Assembly (NCBI RefSeq): GCF_003966225.1
Contig: NZ_RXNU01000004.1
Span: 455,702-519,701 of the forward strand
Direction of reading: 5' to 3'
Length of the DNA: 64,000 bases
Origin: Shewanella canadensis
GTDB lineage: Bacteria > Pseudomonadota > Gammaproteobacteria > Enterobacterales > Shewanellaceae
Position numbers and translations under genes: made by a program. Below, in pieces: positions 56,930 to 64,000 of the stretch. The notes below the pieces were generated by a model. It worked only from the letters and a program-made list of their open reading frames with translations, searched no databases and was not told the DNA's origin. Within the stretch, counting starts at the first letter, position 1; each line of letters begins with the position of its first letter.

Positions 56930-59083
56930 ATGTCATTTGATGTTGATGAAGAGATACTGCAGGACTTTTTGATCGAAGCTGGTGAAATTTTAGAGCTTTT
57001 GTCTGAACAATTAGTCACTCTGGAAAATAACCCAGAAGATACGGAACTGCTAAACGCAATCTTTCGAGGTTTCCATACTGTAAAAGGCGGTGCAGGATTT
57101 CTTAGCCTGGGCCCAATGGTCGATGTGTGTCATGAAGCCGAGAATACCTTTGATCTGTTGCGGACTGGTAAGCGAGAAGTATCTTCAGAATTGATGGATA
57201 TCATTCTGCAAGCAGTGGATGCCATCAACGCAATGTTTGCTCAGACCCAGGCTGGTATCGAGCAAGACCCCGCCGATGCAGAACTATTAGCCAACTTGAA
57301 ATTACTGAGCTCCGGCGCTCCTTTTCCCGTCCCGACGGTTGATGAATCCATTGATGCCTCAATTGAGTTATTCGATGAAGCTCCCGCCGAGGAAGATTCG
57401 GGTATTGAGCTGTTTGATGAGGCTCCAGCCCCGAAAGCCAGCAGTGGCACAAGCGGCGGCAGTATTGATGAAATTAATGAGTCAGAATTTGAGGCGCTTC
57501 TCGATGCGCTTCACGGTGCGGCGAATGGTCCTACCGGTTCTAAAGATATCAAAGCAGATACACCACAAATTCCTGCAAGTAGTGATATCACAGACGATGA
57601 GTTTGAGTCACTGCTCGATGAGTTACATGGCTCAGGTCAATTTAAGAATAAGGACGCTCAAGTTGTCCCCCCTGTCGAGACTGCACCTCCAGCGGTAGAT
57701 TCTGACGACATCTCTGATGATGAATTTGAAAAATTACTCGATGAACTGCATGGTTCGGGTGGAGCCCCAAAAGCTGTCACTAAAGCTCCTGTAGCTAGCC
57801 AGCCTAAGAGTTCACCTGCAGCCCCGGTTGCCAAGCCTGCTGCGAAAGCGCCGGTAGCTAAAGCGGCGCCTAAGGCTGTAGCCAAAGCGGCACCGGCAAA
57901 TATGCCACAAGCGGAAACGACGGTTCGTGTCGATACTGCAAGGCTCGATCAGATCATGAATATGGTCGGTGAGTTAGTGTTAGTGAGAAATCGCCTTATC
58001 AGCTTAGGGATTAACCGAGACGATGAGGAGCTCTCTAAAGCCTTGGCTAATCTGGATCTTGTTACCGCCGATCTTCAAGGTGCGGTGATGAAGACACGCA
58101 TGCAGCCGATTAAGAAAGTCTTTGGCCGTTTCCCTCGAGTCGTACGTGATTTAGCCCGTACCTTGAATAAAGAAATTGATCTGAGAATGATCGGTGAAGA
58201 TACCGATTTAGATAAGAACCTTGTCGAAGCGCTTGCCGACCCTTTGGTTCACTTGGTTAGAAACTCTGTCGATCACGGTATTGAGATGCCTGCAGATCGA
58301 GAAGCTACGGGTAAATCCAGAACGGGTACCATTACCCTTTCAGCGAGTCAGGAAGGTGACCACATTCTATTGAAGATTGAGGATGACGGCGCCGGAATGG
58401 ATCCAAATAAGCTTAAAGAGATCGCCATAAGCCGTGGTGTACTCGATGAAGACACCGCCTCTAGAATGACCGATAATGAAGCATACAACCTTATTTTTGC
58501 TCCTGGGTTCTCAACCAAAGTTGAGATTTCCGATATTTCGGGACGTGGCGTCGGCATGGATGTGGTTAAAACCCGCATTGCCCAATTGAACGGAAGCATC
58601 CATATTGATTCCTTGCAAGGTAAGGGGACTCGATTAGAGATTAAGGTACCGTTAACGCTCGCGATTATGCCGACACTAATGGTTGAGGTAGCAACACAGG
58701 TCTTCGCACTGCCTCTTTCCAGTGTGAGTGAAATTTTCCACCTCGATCTGACCAAGACAAATATCGTCGATGGTCAGCTGACTGTAATCGTTCGAGAAAA
58801 GGCCGTGCCTCTGTTCTATCTGGAGCACTGGCTAATCCGAAAACAGACCGGGTTTAAGCATGGTGATAAGCAACATGGCCATGTAGTTATTGTTCAACTT
58901 GGTACTATGCAGATAGGTTTCGTGGTTGATTCTCTTATTGGTCAAGAAGAAGTTGTCATTAAGCCTCTGGGCACCTTGTTGCATGGAACTCCAGGCATGG
59001 CAGGGGCCACAATTACATCCGACGGTGGTATTGCACTGATCCTTGATGTACCTGGTTTGCTGAAGAATTACGCAAAAAAATAA
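56930..59083 (+). CDS. cheA: Chemotaxis histidine kinase CheA
   Basis: CheA phosphorylates CheY and CheB. Order: HPt domain with phospho-accepting His49, a long linker (about 130-325), dimerisation domain, HATPase (N-box 441-450, DDGAGM 485-490, GRGVGMDVVKT 538-548) and CheW-like domain (about 575-717). No P2 domain is apparent. The linker instead holds three copies of a motif reading [D/S]EFExLLDxLHG (184-196, 221-234, 261-275) and an Ala/Pro/Lys-rich tail. Total length is 717 residues. Confidence 0.95.
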   Translation: MSFDVDEEILQDFLIEAGEILELLSEQLVTLENNPEDTELLNAIFRGFHTVKGGAGFLSLGPMVDVCHEAENTFDLLRTGKREVSSELMDIILQAVDAINAMFAQTQAGIEQDPADAELLANLKLLSSGAPFPVPTVDESIDASIELFDEAPAEEDSGIELFDEAPAPKASSGTSGGSIDEINESEFEALLDALHGAANGPTGSKDIKADTPQIPASSDITDDEFESLLDELHGSGQFKNKDAQVVPPVETAPPAVDSDDISDDEFEKLLDELHGSGGAPKAVTKAPVASQPKSSPAAPVAKPAAKAPVAKAAPKAVAKAAPANMPQAETTVRVDTARLDQIMNMVGELVLVRNRLISLGINRDDEELSKALANLDLVTADLQGAVMKTRMQPIKKVFGRFPRVVRDLARTLNKEIDLRMIGEDTDLDKNLVEALADPLVHLVRNSVDHGIEMPADREATGKSRTGTITLSASQEGDHILLKIEDDGAGMDPNKLKEIAISRGVLDEDTASRMTDNEAYNLIFAPGFSTKVEISDISGRGVGMDVVKTRIAQLNGSIHIDSLQGKGTRLEIKVPLTLAIMPTLMVEVATQVFALPLSSVSEIFHLDLTKTNIVDGQLTVIVREKAVPLFYLEHWLIRKQTGFKHGDKQHGHVVIVQLGTMQIGFVVDSLIGQEEVVIKPLGTLLHGTPGMAGATITSDGGIALILDVPGLLKNYAKK

Positions 59084-59108
59084 AACAACTTGCGGTATAG
59101 GAAATTGA

Positions 59109-60224
59109 ATGGGCATTAAAGTTCTTGTTGTTGACGATTCCAGTTTTTTTCGTCGAAGGGTAAGTGAAATTGTCACTAAAGATCCAGAACTAGAGGTAAT
59201 TGGTACCGCTTCCAATGGTCTGGAAGCCGTTAAAATGGCGGCGGAACTTAAGCCCCAAGTGATCACTATGGACATAGAGATGCCCGTAATGGATGGCATC
59301 AGTGCCGTTCGTGAAATTATGGGTAAAACTCCGACGCCAATTTTGATGTTTTCTTCATTGACTCAGGATGGCGCTAAGGCGACGCTTGACGCATTAGAAG
59401 CTGGGGCACTCGATTTTCTTCCTAAACGCTTCGAAGACATTGCGACCAATAAAGATGAGGCGATTCTCCTTCTGCAACAGAGAATTAAGGCTCTTGGGCG
59501 TAGAAGAGTTTATCGACCCGTAACCCGCTCTACGATACCGACGCCTGCTAAATCGACTAAAACGCCGGCATCTCCCCAGTTAACCCGCTCGGTGACACCC
59601 GCACCGGTTCCTGTAAGAGGAACTGTTGTTAAAAGGGCATCGGGTAAAAATTATAAATTATTATTGATTGGTACTTCTACCGGTGGGCCAGTGGCCTTGC
59701 AGAAGATATTGACACAACTACCGGCAAATTATCCCCATCCTATTTTATTAATTCAGCATATGCCGGCAGCCTTTACTCCTGCATTTGCCAGTCGCTTAAA
59801 TGGCCTTTGTAAAATTCAGGTCAAAGAAGCCCAGACGGGTGACCAATTAAGACCTGGCACCGCATACTTGGCTCCTGGCGGGATGCAGATGATGCTTGAG
59901 AGGGGGGGAGCTCATGGTCGAATTAAAATTGTTGCTGGTAGTGCAGATATGAATTACAAGCCCAGTGTCGATATTGCGTTTGCTTCAGCTTCAAAAATAT
60001 CCGGAAGGGAGACGCTGGCAGTGGTCTTAACCGGAATGGGGGCCGATGGAAGAGAAGGGGCCAGAATGCTTAAGAGTGCCGGTGCTACTATCTGGGCACA
60101 AGATGAAGCCAGTTGTATCGTCTATGGTATGCCACAAGCCGTGACCGCCGCAGGGATATCGAGTCAATCGATAGCGCTGGATGATATGGCCGAAGCTATT
60201 TTAAGAGAATCCAGCCATGGCTAG
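59109..60224 (+). CDS. cheB: Chemoreceptor methylesterase CheB
   Basis: CheB removes methyl groups from receptors. The 371-residue protein has a receiver domain (acceptor Asp55), a linker (about 135-175) and a methylesterase domain with the catalytic Ser190 in GTSTGG, His217 and Asp313. The next gene overlaps its end by eight bases. Confidence 0.96.
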   Translation: MGIKVLVVDDSSFFRRRVSEIVTKDPELEVIGTASNGLEAVKMAAELKPQVITMDIEMPVMDGISAVREIMGKTPTPILMFSSLTQDGAKATLDALEAGALDFLPKRFEDIATNKDEAILLLQQRIKALGRRRVYRPVTRSTIPTPAKSTKTPASPQLTRSVTPAPVPVRGTVVKRASGKNYKLLLIGTSTGGPVALQKILTQLPANYPHPILLIQHMPAAFTPAFASRLNGLCKIQVKEAQTGDQLRPGTAYLAPGGMQMMLERGGAHGRIKIVAGSADMNYKPSVDIAFASASKISGRETLAVVLTGMGADGREGARMLKSAGATIWAQDEASCIVYGMPQAVTAAGISSQSIALDDMAEAILRESSHG

Positions 60225-60885
60225 AGCCAAGAGAAAGATGAACACTTTCTCTATTCTGATTATTTTTCTACTCTCAATAGGCGTTTTTGTTACAACTACC
60301 CTCTATTTCGATGTGCGGCATAAAAATACATTGCTGCTCAGCGAGGTGGAGCGATTGCAAAGTAGCCAGGTTTTACTCATGGTGCCAGATGAGCAAGCTG
60401 AAGCTGTAGCAAAATGGATGGCCGAACATCCCAACGCGACACAGGAATTGCTCTCCCACGCTCAACCTCAGCAGGAAGTTAAGGTGACAGTTGGACCCGG
60501 TGTCGAGGTTTCTGAGGCTACTGCTCACAAAACGAGTCAAGATGAGTCGCGCAACACTGCACAATTGAGTCAGGATGATATAGTGGTACCAAGCAGTATT
60601 GCCCGCACTCCGAATAAGCAAAGTGATGAGCGACTAACTGATGGGGACTCTGTTAACGAAGCAACTGATCTATCCACGCATAGTTCACAAACGCCTTCTA
60701 ATATCCCAGAAGCCGAGCTTGCTTCTACTCTTGAATCCGGTGGGGTAAAGAGTGAAGTCGACGGTAGCGGCGTTCAGAAAGAGTTAGTGGCGGTTCCCCT
60801 TACGATTTCAGAAAATGAAGATGGGGTTAAAGTGATAAGCTTGCCTCATGGCGGTATTCGAGTGACAACTCGAGAAAATAATTAA
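60217..60885 (+). CDS. Single-pass membrane protein of unknown function
   Basis: The 222-residue protein starts with a basic stretch (ARAKRK) and one hydrophobic segment (about 10-27), followed by a Ser/Thr/Asp/Glu-rich region that is probably unstructured and periplasmic or extracytoplasmic, and a final hydrophobic-acidic motif ([16 protein letters not shown]). I do not recognise it. The ATG at 60217 overlaps cheB; a later ATG at 60238 is possible. Its place between cheB and the array-positioning gene parC suggests a chemotaxis-array or envelope role, which is inference. Confidence 0.65.
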   Translation: MARAKRKMNTFSILIIFLLSIGVFVTTTLYFDVRHKNTLLLSEVERLQSSQVLLMVPDEQAEAVAKWMAEHPNATQELLSHAQPQQEVKVTVGPGVEVSEATAHKTSQDESRNTAQLSQDDIVVPSSIARTPNKQSDERLTDGDSVNEATDLSTHSSQTPSNIPEAELASTLESGGVKSEVDGSGVQKELVAVPLTISENEDGVKVISLPHGGIRVTTRENN

Positions 60886-60921
60886 AAAAGTGATATTGAT
60901 AGTGAATTTGAGGGGCGTTTT

Positions 60922-61713
60922 TTGAAGATCTGGACCATAGCAAACCAGAAAGGTGGCGTGGGTAAAACGACTACGGTTGCCAGTTTAGCCGGGGCCCTGG
61001 CTAAACGTGGCCAGCGTGTCTTGATGATCGATACCGATCCTCATGCATCACTGGGCTATTACCTTGGCATTGACTCCGAAGAGGTTCCTGGCTCTCTCTA
61101 CGATGTTTTTTTGGCTCATAAGCAACTCACTAAAGAGAGAGTGAAGAGCCATATCGTCTCAACAGATGTTGAGGGGATCGACCTCCTTCCTTCTACTATG
61201 GCGCTTGCGACCTTAGACAGGTCTCTCGGTCACCAAGGTGGCATGGGACTCATACTGCAAAAACTGCTTGCCTTAGTGGAAGATGACTACGATGTCACAC
61301 TGATCGATTGTCCACCAGTCTTAGGTGTGTTGATGGTCAATGCGCTTGCGGCAAGTCAGCATATTATTGTGCCTGTTCAAACGGAGTTTCTGGCGATTAA
61401 AGGCCTGGACCGAATGATAAAAACCATGATCTTAATGGGGCGGTCTAAGAAAACCAGATATAACTATACTGTTGTTCCTACTATGTATGACCGCCGGACG
61501 AAGGCGGCATCATCCGCCCTGCAGCATCTGGGAGAAAAGTATGGTGACAAACTCTGGCCGGATGTGATTCCGGTTGACACCAAATTCAGAGATGCGAGTT
61601 TAGCGCATCTTCCAGCTTCTCATTACTCGGCAAGCAGTCGTGGTGCGAAGGCATATGAAAGGCTGTTAGAACACCTGCTGACTGGGGAGCTTTCACATGA
61701 CAACCTCAGTTGA
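60922..61713 (+). CDS. parC: ParA-like ATPase ParC (chemotaxis array positioning)
   Basis: ParC is a ParA-family ATPase that places chemotaxis arrays at the cell pole in Vibrio. The 263-residue protein has the deviant Walker A KGGVGKTT (residues 10-17) and the ParA motifs TDPHASLGYYLG and DCPPVLGVLM. It starts with TTG (GAGGGG upstream). It precedes the CheW-domain partner parP by overlap. It is not a plasmid ParA: the chemotaxis context is clear. Confidence 0.9.
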   Translation: MKIWTIANQKGGVGKTTTVASLAGALAKRGQRVLMIDTDPHASLGYYLGIDSEEVPGSLYDVFLAHKQLTKERVKSHIVSTDVEGIDLLPSTMALATLDRSLGHQGGMGLILQKLLALVEDDYDVTLIDCPPVLGVLMVNALAASQHIIVPVQTEFLAIKGLDRMIKTMILMGRSKKTRYNYTVVPTMYDRRTKAASSALQHLGEKYGDKLWPDVIPVDTKFRDASLAHLPASHYSASSRGAKAYERLLEHLLTGELSHDNLS

Positions 61714-62755
61714 TGAAACGGTATTCGATTATTTTTCTCTGCTTCTTACTGAGGTAGAAGATGAACCTAATATTCAAGTTGAGGCGATAACTGCCGATAT
61801 AGCTGAACAAGTGTTTCCCGAGCTGATTTCAGATGGGTCAAGTTCAAATGCGTTGAAATTGAAAGGTTTAAAATCAGAGCTTGTAAATAATGAGCCTGTC
61901 ATTGAAAAGCCAGAAACGATTGAGACACCAAGGCTACAAACACAACTCAAGACTCAATCCCACAATAAGACGCAAACAGAGACGCAGGCGTTAACGAAAT
62001 CAAAAATTAGAGAAACCGACCCTCATCTGGATAAGTTGGCTCTGGAGCAACTATTAGCGCCGGTTTTCAAACCTGAGCCACAGATTGAAACTGAATCAAT
62101 TGTTAAGCTTCAGAATCAAACGCTTGCTAAATCGAAAATTAAGACGACATCTGTTCCGGATAAAGTCGCTGTTAAGCCTAAAGTCGACGTTCACGTTGAG
62201 AACAAGATTGATATTAAGCAAAATCAGGAACAGGAATTAGAGTTAAAAACACAATTAGGTGAAATTCCACCTAAAGTGACAAAAGATCTGCTTGAAACGC
62301 TCGATGATGAGTTTCAGGTACTATTCTTTAAGGTAGCAGGGCTGACATTGGCCGTGCCGTTAGTGAGCCTGGGCGGAATAGTTAAAATTGAACGGATTAA
62401 TCATATTATGGGCAGACCCGCTTGGTACAAGGGAGTCCAAACATATAGAGACACACAGCTAAATATTGTCGATACCGGTGCATGGGTCATGCCTGAAAAG
62501 TACGATAAAGCATTAGCTGAATCCGTAAACTATCAATATGTTGTATTATTAGAAGATAGTAACTGGGGATTGACGTGTGAATCCTTGGTAAATGCAGTAA
62601 GAATCACGAAATCTGAGGTCAACTGGCGGAGCAAAGCTGGGAAGCGCCCTTGGTTGGCTGGTGTAGTAAAAGAGCAGATGTGTGGCATATTGCATGTGCA
62701 AGCACTCATAGAGTTATTAAATTCAGGTTTAGGTAGTCAGGATCCTGTTGGCTGA
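61697..62755 (+). CDS. parP: CheW-domain protein ParP (array positioning partner)
   Basis: ParP joins CheA and ParC and keeps arrays at the pole. The 352-residue protein has a long low-complexity, Thr/Gln/Lys/Glu-rich N-terminal part (about 1-205) and a C-terminal CheW-like domain (about 215-345). It overlaps parC by 17 bases. The family is inferred from the parC neighbour and the domain order. Confidence 0.85.
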   Translation: MTTSVDETVFDYFSLLLTEVEDEPNIQVEAITADIAEQVFPELISDGSSSNALKLKGLKSELVNNEPVIEKPETIETPRLQTQLKTQSHNKTQTETQALTKSKIRETDPHLDKLALEQLLAPVFKPEPQIETESIVKLQNQTLAKSKIKTTSVPDKVAVKPKVDVHVENKIDIKQNQEQELELKTQLGEIPPKVTKDLLETLDDEFQVLFFKVAGLTLAVPLVSLGGIVKIERINHIMGRPAWYKGVQTYRDTQLNIVDTGAWVMPEKYDKALAESVNYQYVVLLEDSNWGLTCESLVNAVRITKSEVNWRSKAGKRPWLAGVVKEQMCGILHVQALIELLNSGLGSQDPVG

Positions 62756-62762
62756 GGTAGAT

Positions 62763-63254
62763 ATGACAGACGCAAATAAAGTAGCGGTAGCGGTAAATAA
62801 AGATGATGAAGTGTTGCAGTGGGTAACCTTCAGACTCGACAATGAAACTTATGGCATTAATGTCATGCAGGTTCAAGAGGTATTAAGATATACCGAAATT
62901 GCACCCGTTCCTGGTGCTCCACACTATGTATTGGGCATTATCAACCTTAGGGGTAATGTTGTCACAGTCATAGATACGCGCACTCGCTTTGGCTTAGCTT
63001 CTGCTGAAATAGATGACTCGACAAGAATTGTGATCATTGAAGCTGAAAAGCAGGTGATTGGTATTCTGGTCGACAGTGTTGCTGAAGTTGTTTATCTTCG
63101 TGGTTCAGAGATCGATAATGCACCTAACGTCGGAACAGAGGAAAGTGCCAAGTTTATTCAAGGTGTGAGTAACAGGGATAATGAGTTACTTATCCTTGTA
63201 GACCTGGATAAGCTGTTATCTGACGAAGAGTGGATGGAACTGTCCCAAATTTAA
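62763..63254 (+). CDS. cheW: Chemotaxis coupling protein CheW
   Basis: CheW joins receptors and CheA. I take the ATG at 62763, which has a GAGG site at 62753-62756; the TTG at 62748 would lie before that site. The 163-residue protein has the single CheW domain (EVLQWVTFRLDNETYGINVMQVQEVL and GIINLRGNVVTVID). Confidence 0.96.
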   Translation: MTDANKVAVAVNKDDEVLQWVTFRLDNETYGINVMQVQEVLRYTEIAPVPGAPHYVLGIINLRGNVVTVIDTRTRFGLASAEIDDSTRIVIIEAEKQVIGILVDSVAEVVYLRGSEIDNAPNVGTEESAKFIQGVSNRDNELLILVDLDKLLSDEEWMELSQI

Positions 63255-63348
63255 CCGCTACAGTTTCTGACTCTGGCTTCTATCTATCAGTTTCCATCTT
63301 TTAGATTGAGTTTCGCCAGAGTTTAGTTTCAGGAATTTGCTAGTCTAT

Positions 63349-63379
63349 TTTCAGGTTCCGGTTTTGCCGGAGCCTGAAA
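63349..63379 (+). terminator. Terminator after cheW
   Basis: TTTCAGGTTCCGG and CCGGAGCCTGAAA arms with one G-U pair and a short loop, followed by AT-rich sequence. Confidence 0.7.
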
Positions 63380-63424
63380 TCTTGTATCTTCTATAAAGTT
63401 ACTTCATTAAAAGAGTCTTACTAA

Positions 63425-63832
63425 TTGATTATCGGTGATGAAATCTTAATCGCAGCATTAGTGTATGTGGTTGCGTGTTTAGGCTTGGCATTCTTTCAGC
63501 AAAAGCAAACCGCTAAGCTTAAGGCGAAAGTCGATGCTCTGACCTTACTGGTTAAAGAGAGTGATCGGCAACGAGAAGCGGTAAAGCGTGAGTTGCAAGA
63601 GTTAAGAAGCGGTACTATCGGTGTCGGAAAACGCATGTTAGAGCTTGAAAAGAAAACATCGCAACAAGATGCCAGACTCGATGAAGCTAACCAACAAGAC
63701 CCTCAGGCCAAGCTGTACACTCGGGCGATGAAAATGGTCGACTTAGGCGCCGGTGTTGAAGAGTTGATTCATGAATGTGAGCTTCCGAAAGCTGAAGCCG
63801 AATTAATCATCAGGCTGCATGGGAAAGGGTAG
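63425..63832 (+). CDS. DUF2802 family membrane-anchored protein
   Basis: The 135-residue protein has an N-terminal membrane segment (about 7-24), then a coiled coil (about 27-80) and a C-terminal helical part (MVDLGAGVEELIHECELPKAEAELI), which fits the DUF2802 family found at the end of Vibrio and Shewanella chemotaxis clusters. The start is a TTG with only a weak upstream purine stretch. Its role is not known. Confidence 0.75.
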   Translation: MIIGDEILIAALVYVVACLGLAFFQQKQTAKLKAKVDALTLLVKESDRQREAVKRELQELRSGTIGVGKRMLELEKKTSQQDARLDEANQQDPQAKLYTRAMKMVDLGAGVEELIHECELPKAEAELIIRLHGKG

Positions 63833-63839
63833 TCAGCTC

Positions 63840-63857
63840 CTAGGTTCTAGAACCTAG
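63840..63857. repeat. CTAG-rich palindrome after the DUF2802 gene
   Basis: CTAGGTTCTAGAACCTAG is an 18-bp perfect palindrome, followed by an AGTCTAGGAACC motif also seen in variant form at 42270-42282. Confidence 0.75.
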
Positions 63858-63873
63858 AGTCTAGGAACCACTT

Positions 63874-64000
63874 TGATATGACCCCGGCAAAGTGGACACG
63901 GGGTTTAAATTCTAGATTCAAATACAGTGGGACTCACTCCATCTAGAGTCCCATGTCTTCTCACTATATTATAATAATCATCGATATAGAACCGACATTG
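63874..64000 (-). mobile_element. IS3-family insertion sequence, cut by the window edge
   Basis: The end TGATATGACCCCGGCAAA with an adjacent GTGGACAC motif resembles the terminal repeats of IS3-family elements (TGxxxTGACCCC...GTGGACAC). The minus strand next to it encodes the C-terminus of the transposase OrfB. The left part of the element lies outside the window. The exact terminus is approximate. Confidence 0.8.
63905..64000 (-). CDS. IS3-family transposase OrfB, C-terminal end only
   Basis: I translated the minus strand from the window edge to a TAA at 63907-63905: 31 codons ending in YIDDYYNIVRRHGTLDGVSPTVFE and a few more residues. The YYN..R.H..LDG.SP pattern is the C-terminal signature of IS3-family DDE transposases. 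The remainder is outside the window, so I cannot judge whether it is intact. Confidence 0.85.
   Translation of the reverse strand, partial: QCRFYIDDYYNIVRRHGTLDGVSPTVFESRI

Noticed and set aside
60922..62755. Plasmid-type partition genes
   Set aside because: The ParA-like ATPase is next to a CheW-domain protein and chemotaxis genes, so it belongs to array positioning (ParC/ParP), not plasmid segregation.

Overview
The window is a nearly complete polar-flagellum and chemotaxis locus from a marine gammaproteobacterium, most likely a Shewanella. The evidence is the gene order (flgT / flgOP / flgNMA / cheVR / flgB-L / two short flagellins / flaG-fliD-fliS / flrABC / fliE-flhB / flhAFG-fliA / cheYZAB-parC-parP-cheW-DUF2802), the 272-273 residue flagellins, the presence of FlgT, FlgO and FlgP (outer-membrane ring proteins of sheathed or fast polar flagella), and CTAG-rich intergenic repeats. 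The species cannot be fixed from sequence reading alone.

Layout. 1-6.8 kb is a flagellin-glycosylation segment: a cut-off maf-type (DUF115) gene on the minus strand, then pseB, a CMP-nonulosonate synthetase, an RmlD-like reductase, a NeuB-family synthase, a GT2 glycosyltransferase and a pseudaminate-type methyltransferase. It ends at a decayed maf-like remnant and a tRNA-Arg(CCU) gene. 7-13.7 kb carries flgT, a large GSCFA/SGNH gene that looks like an insertion, flgOP and flgAMN. 13.8-27.3 kb carries cheV, cheR (with a duplicated 3' tail) and the rod, hook and ring operons flgBCDE, flgFGHI and flgJKL. 27.4-32 kb holds two tandem flagellins, flaG, fliD, a FliT-like chaperone and fliS. 32.2-36.3 kb holds the regulators flrA, flrB and flrC. 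36.6-50.3 kb holds fliEFGHIJ and fliKLMNOPQR-flhB. 50.6-63.8 kb holds flhA, flhF, flhG, fliA, the chemotaxis genes, the polar array-positioning pair parC/parP, cheW and a DUF2802 gene. The right edge cuts an IS3-family insertion sequence.

Regulation is unusually readable. I found fourteen sigma-54 (-24/-12, GG-N10-GC) elements, each in front of a transcription unit, and two sigma-28 elements (flgM and the second flagellin). The sigma-54 sites lie not only before the classical flagellar operons but also before the maf gene, pseB and the GSCFA gene. The sugar-modification genes therefore appear wired into the FlrA/FlrC flagellar regulon.

The most promising leads for something undescribed are the two-domain GSCFA/SGNH protein with a near-consensus sigma-54 promoter, sitting between flgT and flgOP, and the nonulosonate gene set. 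The latter has an RmlD-like reductase, no visible PseC, PseH or PseG, and a divergent NeuB active-site segment. Also worth attention are the repeated DEFExLLDxLHG motif in the CheA linker, the single-pass membrane protein between cheB and parC, the 7-bp tandem repeat next to the flrB promoter, and the recombination scar after cheR.
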